From NCBI RefSeq assembly GCF_021343995.1, contig NZ_JAJTTE010000008.1:1-64000 (forward strand): DNA of 64,000 nt, written 5' to 3'. The notes beneath the pieces are model-generated. The model was not told where the DNA came from, did not search any database, and worked only from the letters and a program-made list of their open reading frames with translations. The position numbers were made by a program, and so were the translations under genes. This DNA is from Pseudonocardia terrae. Its GTDB lineage: Bacteria; Actinomycetota; Actinomycetes; Mycobacteriales; Pseudonocardiaceae. How positions within the stretch are numbered: position 1 is the first letter of the stretch; each line of letters starts with the position of its first letter. Below are positions 8,986 to 17,209 of the stretch, in pieces.

Positions 8986-10461
8986 ATGGGCTCACGCCAC
9001 ACCGTGGAGCGCGCACGGCGCTCCCCCGGACCCGCGCTGTTGCTGGTCCTCCTCGCCTTCGCCGCCGTCGCGGTCGGCGCCGCGGTCCCCCCCGCCTTCG
9101 CGGCGGGGCGGACGGCGGGCACGTCGGGGGCGACGGCGGACCAGGCGCAGCAGACCGCAGCGACCGCCCCGGCCGACGGCGCCCCGCAACCCGGCACGGA
9201 GGACGGCCGCAAGGCCGGTGGCCGGCACGCCGCGCAGCAGGCGACCGGCCAGCAGCAGAACGCCGCACAGAACCAGAACGGCAACCAGAACCAGAACGGC
9301 AACCAGAACCAGAACGGCAACCAGCAGAACGGCGTGCAGAAGCAGAAGACGCCCAACCCGAACTGCACGCTCACCGTGCCGCCCGCGCCGCTCACCGCGG
9401 GCGGTCTCGCCACGCCCTACCGGCTGCGCGGCACCGGCGACGGCGGCGACTGCCACGAGGCGAACACGGTCCAGTCGGCCTTCGTCGAGGCCACGATCCT
9501 CGACCCGGCCACCGGCAAGCTGTCCGTGTACCACCCGCTGGTGATCGACGAGGGCTCGCAGCCCGCCGCCGCGCCCGTCCCCGTGACCCTGCCGGCGAAC
9601 GCCGTGGTCGGCGTCTGGTTCGGGTTCCAGGGCGACACCCTGACCTTGCGCACCTCCGCCGCCGACGCGCAGACCTGCGTGAACGGGACGCCCGGCTCCC
9701 CCTTCGGCCAGTTCGCGCACTGCAACGGCCCGGCCTTCTTCGGCGCGGCGAACGCCGCGATCAAGGCCGGGATGCTGAAGGTCCCGGCGCTCGGCACCGG
9801 CCGCGACGGCCGGCCGTGCCCGACGACCCGCGACTTCGGTGTCGTCGACCAGGACCAGAGCGACAACCTCGTCACCCGGTACCGCGCCACCCGCGACGGC
9901 CGGATCGCGCAGGACGCCCCCGCGAACGCCGGCCTCGGTGGCACGGTGCTGACCAACGCGTCGGACAACGGGCTGCTGGCCAGCGCCATCGACCCCGCGC
10001 TCGGGTGCACGCCGTTCACCGCCCCCGACCTCACCGCGGGCGGCGCGCCGACCTCCTCGCTCGCGCTGAACGAGCTGCAGGCGGCCGCCGACCAGCCCGC
10101 GCCCGCCGCGACGGTGCCGCTGAACGACCCGATGGTGAAGGTCGACGACCGCACGAGCACGGCGAAGACGAACCTGTACCGGGCCGGGGTCGACATGGCG
10201 CCGCTCGGCGCCGGCGACCCCGGGGACGGCGCGGCCTACTGCCGCAACCTGGCCGCCGTCGCCCCGGACCGGCTGGCCCGGGACCGCGACCTCCTGCAGG
10301 CCGCGCCCTCGCCGGACCCGGCCGCGGCGAAGACGCTGTTCGGCTTCCTCACCCAGCGGCTCACCACCTCGTGGCAGAACCTCGGCTGCCAGGACCTGGT
10401 GCACGCCGGGCCGCCGAAGGTGGCCGGGGCGCCGAAGCAGCAGAACCAGCAGGACAACTGA
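8986..10461 (+). CDS. Large secreted cysteine-rich protein with Gln/Asn repeats, function unknown
   Basis: A 491-residue protein I cannot assign to a characterised family. The ATG at 8986 gives a clear signal peptide: basic n-region, hydrophobic core ALLLVLLAFAAVAVGAA, and a possible cleavage after AFAAG near residue 40. A disordered Ala/Gln/Gly linker follows, including three perfect 18-bp DNA repeats encoding QNQNGN units (about residues 95-112). From about residue 122 the protein looks globular and carries at least eight spread cysteines (NPNC, GDCHE, AQTCVNG, FAHCNGP, GRPCPTT, ALGCTPF, AAYCRNL, NLGCQDL), suggesting disulfide bonds outside the cell. I recall similar hypothetical proteins in Streptomyces and relatives. 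It lies 287 bp downstream of efeB in the same direction; a role linked to iron is not shown. Confidence 0.8.
   Translation: MGSRHTVERARRSPGPALLLVLLAFAAVAVGAAVPPAFAAGRTAGTSGATADQAQQTAATAPADGAPQPGTEDGRKAGGRHAAQQATGQQQNAAQNQNGNQNQNGNQNQNGNQQNGVQKQKTPNPNCTLTVPPAPLTAGGLATPYRLRGTGDGGDCHEANTVQSAFVEATILDPATGKLSVYHPLVIDEGSQPAAAPVPVTLPANAVVGVWFGFQGDTLTLRTSAADAQTCVNGTPGSPFGQFAHCNGPAFFGAANAAIKAGMLKVPALGTGRDGRPCPTTRDFGVVDQDQSDNLVTRYRATRDGRIAQDAPANAGLGGTVLTNASDNGLLASAIDPALGCTPFTAPDLTAGGAPTSSLALNELQAAADQPAPAATVPLNDPMVKVDDRTSTAKTNLYRAGVDMAPLGAGDPGDGAAYCRNLAAVAPDRLARDRDLLQAAPSPDPAAAKTLFGFLTQRLTTSWQNLGCQDLVHAGPPKVAGAPKQQNQQDN
9268..9321 (+). repeat. Three perfect 18-bp tandem repeats inside a coding region
   Basis: The unit CAGAACCAGAACGGCAAC occurs at 9268-9285, 9286-9303 and 9304-9321 without change, then decays into CAGCAGAACGGC. 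It encodes a Gln/Asn/Gly linker. The lack of drift at third positions suggests recent expansion or ongoing length variation. Confidence 0.9.
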
Positions 10462-10495
10462 TCCCGGACCCGACCGCCGCGCCCGGCCCCGCCGC

Positions 10496-11416
10496 TCAGG
10501 CGGGCCAGGCGCGGCGCCAGGTCTCCGGGTCGAGGGCGTGCGGGTCGGCGCCCTCGGCGGCGGCGGAGCGCTCGGCGGCGCGAACCCGCTCGGCGAAGGC
10601 GCGGGCGGCGGTGCGCAGCTCGGCCTCCGGGTCGGCGCCGCCCAGCTTCGCCCGCGCGACCTGCCGGAACAGCTCCTCCCCCACCCCGTCGCCGGCGGGC
10701 AGCAGGTCCTCGGGCAACCCGGCGCGGGCGGTGCGGGACACCAGCTTCGCGGCGAGCGCGACGGCCGGCTGCCCCAGCGGCACCCCGTCGACGGAGGAGC
10801 TGCGCTGCTTCTCTGCGCGCTTGAGCTCCTCCCAGCGTCCCTCCTGCGCGGTCGCCGTCTCGATCCGCTCCGAGCCGGCGAAGACGTGCGGGTGCCGCCC
10901 GACGAGCTTGGCCACCAGCCCGTCGGCCACCGCGTCGACGTCGAACGCGCCCTCGGCCGCCTCCTGCGCCACCCGGGCGTGGAACAGCACCTGGAGCAGG
11001 ACGTCGCCCAGCTCCTCCCGCATGTCGGCGCGGTCGCCGTCCTCGATCGCCTGGTACAGCTCGTAGCACTCCTCGACGAGGTACTGCAGCAGCGACTCGT
11101 GGGTCTGCTCGGCGTCCCACGGGCAGCCACCCGGCGAGCGCAGCCGGTCCATCACGGCCACCGCGTCGAGCAGCGCGGCGCCCTCCGGCTCCGGCACCGC
11201 GACGGCGTCCGCGGTCGGCTCGCAGGTCAGCAGCACGGCGTCGGCCGGCAGGTCACCGGCGTCCTCCCCGACGGGCTCTGCCCCGGCCGCCCGGGCGAGC
11301 TCCTCGGGCACCGAGGGGGCCGCGTACACGGCGGGGGCGGCGCGCAGGGCGGGCAGCGCGGCGGCCGGCAGGACGGCGCCGAGCCGCCGGGACAGGACGA
11401 TCACCGTGGCAGCCAC
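10496..11416 (-). CDS. mazG: MazG nucleoside triphosphate pyrophosphohydrolase
   Basis: A 306-residue protein. The MazG core begins near residue 90 with DRLRSPGGCPWDAEQTHESL, followed by LVEECYELYQAIEDGD and REELGDVLLQVLFHARVA. The EExxE and ELGD acidic clusters bind the magnesium ions needed to split NTPs into NMP and pyrophosphate. The enzyme cleans oxidised or non-canonical nucleotides from the pool, a housekeeping role supported in mycobacteria. The N-terminal 90 residues resemble the extension of actinobacterial MazG proteins. The GTG start lies 34 bp downstream of the SurA-like gene, and GAGACT ends 6 nt before it, so a separate leaderless transcript is possible. Confidence 0.93.
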   Translation of the reverse strand: MAATVIVLSRRLGAVLPAAALPALRAAPAVYAAPSVPEELARAAGAEPVGEDAGDLPADAVLLTCEPTADAVAVPEPEGAALLDAVAVMDRLRSPGGCPWDAEQTHESLLQYLVEECYELYQAIEDGDRADMREELGDVLLQVLFHARVAQEAAEGAFDVDAVADGLVAKLVGRHPHVFAGSERIETATAQEGRWEELKRAEKQRSSSVDGVPLGQPAVALAAKLVSRTARAGLPEDLLPAGDGVGEELFRQVARAKLGGADPEAELRTAARAFAERVRAAERSAAAEGADPHALDPETWRRAWPA

Positions 11417-11450
11417 GCGTCCAGTCTCCCCCGGCGCCGCCGGCCCGGGC

Positions 11451-12362
11451 TCAGGCCCCGGCCGGCCCGATGATGCTGCCGGCCTGCTGACCCTCGGCGA
11501 CCACCCGCATCCGGACCGGGTCCCACATCCCGAACCGCGGGTTGACCTGGACCGTCCCGGCGTCGGGCTGGGTGAGCCGCTCCCCGATCGACGCCAGCGT
11601 GTCCTGGTCGATCGTCGCGGCCGCCGACGGGCCCTGCGCGGGCGCGTCCGTCACGCGGTCGATCACGTGCAGCACCAGCCAGACGCCCTGCCCGGGCGAG
11701 GGCTGGAAGGCCACGGTCTGCCCGGCCGGGGTGCCGAAGAGCACGGTCGTGGCGCTGTCGGGATCGGTCGCGGCGCGGTAGGTCTGGCCGGGCTGGGCGG
11801 TGCGCGGGTCGGCCAGCACCTCGCGGGCCCGGTCGCCACCGGCGGCGATCGCGCGGGCCTTCTCCTCGGCGTCGGCCTGCGAGGTCGCGGCCACCAGATC
11901 GGCGGTGACCGCCAGGCCGTCGACGTGCTTCTCGGCGAGGGCGATCGCGAGCAGCCGGTCCCGGGCCCGGTCGCGCAGGGCGGCGCCCTCGAACAGGCTG
12001 CGGTCGAGCCGCAGGGCCGAGGGGTCGGCGAGCAGGGCGTCGACCCGGTCCTCGCCGACGGTGATCCCCTCCCGCGCCGCGGCCGCGGTGATCAGCTCGT
12101 GGCTGACCTGCGTGCTCACGACGTACCGGGCGATGTCCGCGTCGGCGATCTCGCCGGTGCTCTGCGCGGAGAGTGCGGCCTTGTGCGCCAGCGCCGTGTC
12201 GATCCGGGACTGGACCTCGCCGAGGCCCACCGACCGGTCCGCCACGATCACCGCCGACCCGACCTGGCCGGGGCCGCTGCCGCACCCCGCGGCCACCGCG
12301 GCCACCGCGCACGCGGCGACGACGACTCGGCTGATCCGGCCCGGGCGTCCGATGCTCCGCAC
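11451..12362 (-). CDS. SurA-N-domain lipoprotein
   Basis: A lipoprotein of about 303 residues. The N-terminus carries a signal with lipobox VAAGC (near residue 25 of the chosen start). The following region, with a helical pattern (VQSRIDTALAHKAALSAQ, IARYVVSTQVSHELI), resembles the SurA N-terminal chaperone domain found in actinobacterial exported proteins. I do not see a clear parvulin isomerase domain, so a chaperone-like role for exported proteins is an inference. GTG at 12360-12362 was chosen over an earlier in-frame GTG at 12369-12371 because GAGAGG sits 9 nt before it and only 1 nt before the other. It precedes mazG on the same strand, an arrangement seen in other actinobacteria. Confidence 0.75.
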   Translation of the reverse strand: MRSIGRPGRISRVVVAACAVAAVAAGCGSGPGQVGSAVIVADRSVGLGEVQSRIDTALAHKAALSAQSTGEIADADIARYVVSTQVSHELITAAAAREGITVGEDRVDALLADPSALRLDRSLFEGAALRDRARDRLLAIALAEKHVDGLAVTADLVAATSQADAEEKARAIAAGGDRAREVLADPRTAQPGQTYRAATDPDSATTVLFGTPAGQTVAFQPSPGQGVWLVLHVIDRVTDAPAQGPSAAATIDQDTLASIGERLTQPDAGTVQVNPRFGMWDPVRMRVVAEGQQAGSIIGPAGA

Positions 12363-12595
12363 GGCGATCACCCTCTCACGGCACGACGTGTGCCAGGTCA
12401 CCCGACCCCGTCCGGCCCGTCCGGACGGCGATCGTGTCGCACACCGCGTTCGTAGTTCTGCGTATTGCGGCTCCGGAGAGCGTGGCGGGAGGCTGTGCTG
12501 CCCGAACTGCCGGAGTCGTCACGCGGAGGCCGACCTGGTCGCGGTGTCCGGGGCTTCATGGCGGTCGGGGTCGGCCGACCGGACGGAGGTCTGTC

Positions 12596-12886
12596 ATGCG
12601 CATGTTGCTCATCGCCCAGCCCGACGTGGACAAGGGAAGTGCGGCCGTCGTCAGCGGCGACATGGCCAAGACCGTCCAGGCGACGATCGAACTGATCCAG
12701 CCCGAGGCCACCTACTTCGCGCCCGTGCGGGGTCGGCGGACCTTCATCGCGGTCTTCGACCTGGACGACCCGGCCCAGCTCCCGAAGATCCAGGAGCCGC
12801 TGTTCAGGATGGGCGCGGTGGTCGAGATCGTGCCCGCCATGAACCTGGAGGATCTCCAGCGCGGACTCGCCGCGATCGGCGGCTGA
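12596..12886 (+). CDS. Small DUF3303-like protein
   Basis: A 96-residue cytoplasmic protein, start ATG with GGAGG 6 nt upstream. The sequence alternates short strands and helices: MRMLLIAQPDV, a helix to about residue 33, QPEATYFAPV, RRTFIAVFDLDDPAQLPKI, then AVVEIVPAMNLEDLQRGLAAI. This resembles small DUF3303-type proteins I know from Streptomyces, expected to form a dimeric alpha/beta barrel like the GYD or muconolactone isomerase folds. No catalytic residue is evident and the function is unknown. It stands alone between the divergent SurA-like gene and the convergent RDD gene. Confidence 0.72.
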   Translation: MRMLLIAQPDVDKGSAAVVSGDMAKTVQATIELIQPEATYFAPVRGRRTFIAVFDLDDPAQLPKIQEPLFRMGAVVEIVPAMNLEDLQRGLAAIGG

Positions 12887-12909
12887 CGCCCTGACGACGT
12901 TCTCGCCGG

Positions 12910-13362
12910 TCAGGCCCTGACGACCACCGTGTCGCACACCTTGTCGGCGAAGGTCTGCCGCCGCTCGTCCCAGAGCGGCCACAGGTAGCCGAGGTACAGC
13001 GGCGCGGCGTCGAGGACGTGCGCGAGCTGACGGGCGAGCGTGGCCCAGAAGCCGAGCGTCCCGCCGTCGCGGGCCCGGACGAGCCGCGTGCCCATCACCT
13101 GCTTGCCGAGGCTCTGCCCCGTCCTACCCTGCCGGTAGCAGGTGTTCCACAGCGCGAGGGCGAAGGCGGCGAGGTAGCAGACCCCGGCGATCGCGAGGAC
13201 GACCCCGAGATCGTTCGAGACCGCGAGGCCGAGCAGCCCCAGCGAGGCGACGACGCCCGGGATCAGCCCGTCGACCAGCGTCGAGCCCACGCGGGAGCCC
13301 CACGACGCGTAGTCGGGCCGCGGCGGGACGGGCTGCGGCGGGTGCGGCGGATACTGCGGCAC
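12910..13362 (-). CDS. RDD family membrane protein
   Basis: A membrane protein of about 150 residues. After a Pro-rich cytoplasmic tail (QYPPHPPQPVPPRPDY) comes the RDD domain: YASWGSRVGSTLVDGLI with the conserved Arg and Asp, two to three membrane helices (VASLGLLGLAV, VLAIAGVCYLAAFALAL), QGRTGQSLGKQVMGTRLV, and a C-terminal RRQTFADKVCDTVVV. The family has no firm biochemical role; some members affect ion transport or sporulation. The start is uncertain: the GTG at 13360-13362 is the only reasonable start codon before the Pro-rich tail, but no ribosome binding site is seen. The frame stays open far upstream through the neighbouring genes, which is a GC-composition artefact. Confidence 0.75.
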   Translation of the reverse strand: MPQYPPHPPQPVPPRPDYASWGSRVGSTLVDGLIPGVVASLGLLGLAVSNDLGVVLAIAGVCYLAAFALALWNTCYRQGRTGQSLGKQVMGTRLVRARDGGTLGFWATLARQLAHVLDAAPLYLGYLWPLWDERRQTFADKVCDTVVVRA

Positions 13363-13536
13363 CGGCGCCGGCGCCGTGGGCAGCGATCGCCGGCGCTCCG
13401 ACCGGGGTGTCGGGCGATCGCCGGATCCCCGCCCGCCCGAACCCGACCTACCGTCGACGGCGCCCGGTGCCTGCGGTCCACCGCCCCGTAGGTGCCGGGC
13501 CCCGCGTCGGTCCGGGCATTCCGCCGATCCGGCCCG

Positions 13537-13542
13537 TACGCT
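13537..13542 (+). promoter_or_regulatory. -10 box of a leaderless promoter (double VOC gene)
   Basis: TACGCT ends 6 nt before the ATG at 13549, with no ribosome binding site between, predicting a leaderless mRNA. Confidence 0.5.
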
Positions 13543-13548
13543 GCGGCG

Positions 13549-14292
13549 ATGACGCACCGGCTGGCCAACGTCGTGGTCGACAGCGCGGACCCGCGGCGCC
13601 TGGCCCGGTTCTGGGCCGAGCTGCTCGGCTGGCCGGTGGCGCACGAGGCGGACGACGAGGTCGACGTCCGGTCCCCGCACGCGCCCTGGACGTTCGATCT
13701 GGTGTTCGTGCCCGTGGCGGAGCCGCACAGCGGGAAGAACCGGGTCCACCTCGACCTCGCGAGCAGCTCGCCCGGTCATCAGCTCGAGCTCGTCGAACGT
13801 GCGGTGCGGCTCGGCGCCCGGCCCGCCGACGTCGGCCAGCACGCCGTCCCCTGGGTGGTGCTCGCCGACCCGGAGGGCAACGAGTTCTGCGTGCTGGATC
13901 CCCGCGCGGAGTACGCCGAGACCGGTGCGTTGGCCGCGATCGTCGTCGACGTGCCGGAGCCCTCGGCGGCCGCCGCGTTCTGGTCCGCGGCGGCGGGTCT
14001 GCCCGTCGGCCGCGACGACGGCAGCGTGGCCGGCCTGCGCCCGCCGGCCGGCCTGCCGTGGCTGGAGTTCCTGTCCGCGACGGCACCCAAGACCGCCAAG
14101 GACCGGCTGCACGTCGACGTCGACCCGGTCGACGACCAGGCCGCGGCGGTGGCCGAGCTGGAGCGGCGCGGCGCGACCCGGACGGACGTCGGGCAGGATC
14201 AGCAGGAGGTCACGTGGGTGGTCCTGGCCGACCCCTGGGGCGGGGAGTTCTGCGTGCTCCGCCCGGGGGCGACGGAGCCTGCGACGTCCTAG
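13549..14292 (+). CDS. Protein with two VOC (glyoxalase-like) domains
   Basis: A 247-residue cytoplasmic protein made of two vicinal-oxygen-chelate domains. The first covers about residues 1-120 (THRLANVVVDSADPRRLARFWAELLG ... GKNRVHLDL ... WVVLADPEGNEFCVL), the second about 122-245 (AAAFWSAAAGLPV ... KDRLHVDVDP ... WVVLADPWGGEFCVL). Each ends with the GNEFCVL/GGEFCVL strand usual for glyoxalase-like antibiotic-resistance or dioxygenase relatives. The His of KNRVHLDL and KDRLHVDV and the Glu of NEFCV and GEFCV are the likely metal ligands. Substrate unknown. The TAG stop shares the CTAG at 14289-14292 with the stop of the convergent response-regulator gene. Confidence 0.87.
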   Translation: MTHRLANVVVDSADPRRLARFWAELLGWPVAHEADDEVDVRSPHAPWTFDLVFVPVAEPHSGKNRVHLDLASSSPGHQLELVERAVRLGARPADVGQHAVPWVVLADPEGNEFCVLDPRAEYAETGALAAIVVDVPEPSAAAAFWSAAAGLPVGRDDGSVAGLRPPAGLPWLEFLSATAPKTAKDRLHVDVDPVDDQAAAVAELERRGATRTDVGQDQQEVTWVVLADPWGGEFCVLRPGATEPATS

Positions 14293-14930
14293 CCTAGACC
14301 GGCCAGGTCGATCAGCCCGTCCTGCAGGGCGCGGGCGACCAGCGCGGCCTTGGTGGTGGCCGGGCGGCCGGCGTCGGCGTACTTGATCCGCACCCGGCCG
14401 ATGTAGGTGTCCACGGTCTTCACCGACAGGTGGAAACGCTCCGCCACCAGCTGCTTCGAGTCGCTCTCGAACCAGGCGAGCAGAACCTCGCGTTCGCGCT
14501 CCGAGAGCGCCGGGCGGTCCGGCCGGGGGTCCGCGGCTATCGCCCCGCCGAGCACCGGCGGCGTGTACGGCCGGTCCTGCACCGCCGCGCGCAGCGCCGG
14601 GATCAGGTGCTCCGGCCCCTCCGCCTTGGTCAGGTAGGTCGCGGCGCCCAGCTCGAGGCAGCGCAGGGCGGTGTCGCTGTCCGCGTGCTGCGAGTAGACG
14701 ACGACGCGGCGGCCGGCGTCGACGAGCCGGGTCAGGTCCCCGAACGCCGGCGCGCCCGGCTCGAGCTGCAGGTCGAACACCACGGCGTCGGCGTCGGGCT
14801 CCCCGAGCGCCACCTCCACGCGCGGGCCCGAGGCCAGCACCCGGATCTCCGGCTCGGCGCGGGCGCACCAGGCGCGCACGCCGTCGACGATCGCCGGGTG
14901 ATCGTCGACGATCACGATCGAGGGGCCCAT
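14289..14930 (-). CDS. LuxR-family response regulator
   Basis: A 213-residue two-component response regulator. The receiver domain (1-120) has the acidic pocket IVDDHP, a phospho-acceptor in AVVFDLQLEPG (Asp near 57), the Ser of VVYSQHAD in place of the usual Thr/Ser switch, and Lys in YLTKAEG. The C-terminal LuxR helix-turn-helix follows: LSEREREVLLAWFESDSKQ then VAERFHLSVKTVDTYIGRVR. The ATG at 14928-14930 has GGAGG 5 nt upstream and lies inside the end of the upstream sensor gene (19-bp overlap), so the two are translationally coupled. It forms a triad with that broken sensor and the histidine kinase before it. Targets are unknown. Confidence 0.9.
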   Translation of the reverse strand: MGPSIVIVDDHPAIVDGVRAWCARAEPEIRVLASGPRVEVALGEPDADAVVFDLQLEPGAPAFGDLTRLVDAGRRVVVYSQHADSDTALRCLELGAATYLTKAEGPEHLIPALRAAVQDRPYTPPVLGGAIAADPRPDRPALSEREREVLLAWFESDSKQLVAERFHLSVKTVDTYIGRVRIKYADAGRPATTKAALVARALQDGLIDLAGLG

Positions 14931-16027
14931 CTCGCCTCCACCCATGTCGCACCGCCGGCCTCGACCGTGCTGGTACCCACATCCGCGACGTCCAGCACCG
15001 GTACCCGCGCGGCGCCGTCCGTCACCACCCCGACGACGACCGCCCCGCCGACGCCGGCGAGGGTCACCCGCGCCGCGGCCCGCGCCGCGTGCAGGGCCGC
15101 CTCCGCCGACGCGAGCAGGGCGCCGGCGGCGTCGGGCGGGAGGACGGGGCGCCGGCCGCGCTCCGAGTAGCGCACCACCACGCCGCGCCGCTCCGCGATG
15201 TCGATCAGTGCGGCGAGCTCGGCGGCAAGCGCGTCGGCCGCGTCGCCCTCCTCGGCGAACATCCGGCGCAGCCGCGCGGCCGCCCGGGCCGCCGCCTGCT
15301 GCACCTCGGGATCGGAGGGGGCGAGCGTGCCGTCGCCGATCCCCTGCAACAGCGGCAGCGCCACCGCGCGCAGCTCCGCGTACCGGGCCTCCCGGTCGGC
15401 GTGCAGCGTGTGGGCGACCTCCTCCGCCGTGCGAGCCCGCGCCTCCGACGCGGCGGCGTCGGCGGCCTGCCGGGCCACCGTGCGCAGCGCCGACCCGGCG
15501 AGCGCGATGGCGAGCTGGAACGACGTCACGCCCACCGCCGTGATCGCGAAGGCCACCAGCGTGATCCGGTCGGTCCGCCCGCTCGCGACGAGCAGACCGA
15601 GCACGAACAGCAGGTGCATCGCGATCAGGGCGACGAACCCGCGCAGCCGGGCGCCGGCGAACAGCAGCACCCAGATCCAGCCGACGACGCCGTACCCGAC
15701 GTGCGCCGGCCCGGCGACCTGCGTGGGGTCCAGGGTCAACGCCATCAGGACCGCGACCGCCAGCACCCCGAGCGCGACCGGGAGGCGGGCCCGGCCCCAG
15801 AAGCGGTGCCGGGCGACCAGGACGGCGTCGACGGCGGCGACGAGGACGAACAGGCCCCAGCCGACGGGCCCGGCCTACCCCGGGTGGAACGCCGACGCCC
15901 CGGCGAGCAGGTTCGGCAGGCTGAGCCCGACGAGGATCACGAGCGTGATCACGGTCTGCGCGATCCGCAGGCCCCGGAGCAGCCGGACCTCGAGATCGCC
16001 CGGTGCCTCCCCGGCGCGCCCGCTCAC
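14912..16027 (-). pseudogene. Membrane sensor/pseudo-kinase interrupted by in-frame TAG
   Basis: From the GTG at 16025-16027 (4-bp overlap with the kinase stop) one frame stays open to 14912 for 372 codons, except for a TAG at 15875-15877 (codon 51). Reading through it, the product has about six membrane helices. The first, around TVITLVILVGLSLPNLLAG, lies before the stop; GWGLFVLVAAVDAVLVAR begins right after it. A helical linker and a C-terminal region that looks like a histidine-kinase remnant without clear N or G boxes follow. The stop separates helix 1 from the rest, so the gene is most likely a recent pseudogene or carries a sequencing error. The next in-frame start, GTG at 15766, would drop two helices. 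Its neighbours, the histidine kinase and the regulator, are intact. Confidence 0.72.
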
Positions 16028-17133
16028 CGCGGCCACTCCAGCCGCACTTCGGTGCCCTTCCCCGGCCGCGACCGGACGACGGCCCGGCCACCGGCCCCCG
16101 CCATCCGCTCGGCCACCGACAGGGCCAGCCCGATCCGGCCCGCCGGCACCCGCGTGGGGTCGAAGCCCCGCCCGGCATCGCGCACGGTCACGTGCGCCCG
16201 ACCCTCGTCGACCACCGCGGTGACCTGCGCGTGGCCGGTCCCGGCGTGCCGAGCGACGTTCTCCAGCCCCTCGGCCAGGGCACCGCCCAGGGCGCCCGCG
16301 GCCTCGGCCGGCAACCACAGGTCGCCGTCGACGTCGAGGTCCACCCGGATCCGGGCTCCCCCGACCGCCCGCCGGACGACGTCCTGCAGACACCCCGCGG
16401 CGACGGGGACGCCGTCCAGGGCGGCGACGTCCCGGGCCACCTGCTCGCGCAGCCACGGCTCGCGGCCGGCGACGCCGCCGAGCCCGACCATGAGCAGCGT
16501 GCTCGCGGCGGTGTCGTGCACCGTCGCCCAGTGCGCGCGCTGCTCGGCCCGGCGCGCCCGGGCCAGCTCGGCCTCGCGCTCGGCGGCGAACCGGCGCGCC
16601 ATCCGTTCGTCGGCCACCTCGCCCCCGCGGTCCACCAGCCGCCGCACCAGCCGGGACAGCCCGGCCTCCACGGCCGTCCAGAGGCCGCCGACGCCCAACG
16701 CCTGCCCCACCGTGACCTCCGGAGCGACCGCGGCCCCGACCACGAACGCGACGCACACCGCGGCGGCCGCCACAGCACCCGGCAGCGGCCGCACGTGCCA
16801 CTGCAACGCGACGACCGCGACCGACGCCACGGGCGACACCCACCCCAGCATCCGCAGCAGCAACGCCGGGTCCACGAGCAGCGACTGGGCCAGGCACAGC
16901 GCGCACATCACCGCGATGTCCACGACCCACACCCAGGTCTGCGGCCGGGTGCGCATCAGGAACAGGTAGGCCGCGCTCCACCCGAACAGGGCGACCGCCA
17001 CCGCGCCGCAGACCCCCGGACCCACGGGCGGGTCGGCGAAGGGCGCGGCCACCGCCATCAGCATCCCGACCAGCGCCCGGGCGCCCGCCGCGTAGCGCAG
17101 GGCGAACCGGTCGAGGAGGGCCGCTGTCGACAT
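16024..17133 (-). CDS. Membrane sensor histidine kinase
   Basis: A 369-residue kinase with an N-terminal membrane region of about five helices (residues 15-170: LVGMLMAVAAPF, VCGAVAVALFGWSAAYLFLM, VVDIAVMCALCLAQSLL, VASVAVVALQW, AAAAVCVAFVVGAAV). A linker rich in Ala/Arg/Glu follows, then the phospho-acceptor motif VHDTAASTLLMVGLGG, a NarL/LuxR-associated HisKA_3-like dimerisation helix. The ATPase domain has all boxes: N box ENVARHAGTG, G1 DAGRGFDP, G2 GRIGLALSVAERMAGAGGR. It probably phosphorylates the LuxR-type regulator two genes downstream. An earlier in-frame GTG at 17161-17163 is possible; ATG at 17131-17133 was preferred because it starts closer to the first helix. Confidence 0.88.
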   Translation of the reverse strand: MSTAALLDRFALRYAAGARALVGMLMAVAAPFADPPVGPGVCGAVAVALFGWSAAYLFLMRTRPQTWVWVVDIAVMCALCLAQSLLVDPALLLRMLGWVSPVASVAVVALQWHVRPLPGAVAAAAVCVAFVVGAAVAPEVTVGQALGVGGLWTAVEAGLSRLVRRLVDRGGEVADERMARRFAAEREAELARARRAEQRAHWATVHDTAASTLLMVGLGGVAGREPWLREQVARDVAALDGVPVAAGCLQDVVRRAVGGARIRVDLDVDGDLWLPAEAAGALGGALAEGLENVARHAGTGHAQVTAVVDEGRAHVTVRDAGRGFDPTRVPAGRIGLALSVAERMAGAGGRAVVRSRPGKGTEVRLEWPR

Positions 17134-17209
17134 GTCGCGGGGCTGGTCGCAGGGCGCGACCACGCCGTTACATCCCGCTGCTCAGCGCTGGACGACCGTC
17201 CAGCGTCCC

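Noticed and set aside
15875-15877. Amber codon read as pyrrolysine or by programmed read-through
   Set aside because: No pyrrolysine gene is in view, there is no nearby structured element, and TAG is used as an ordinary stop by several genes in the window.
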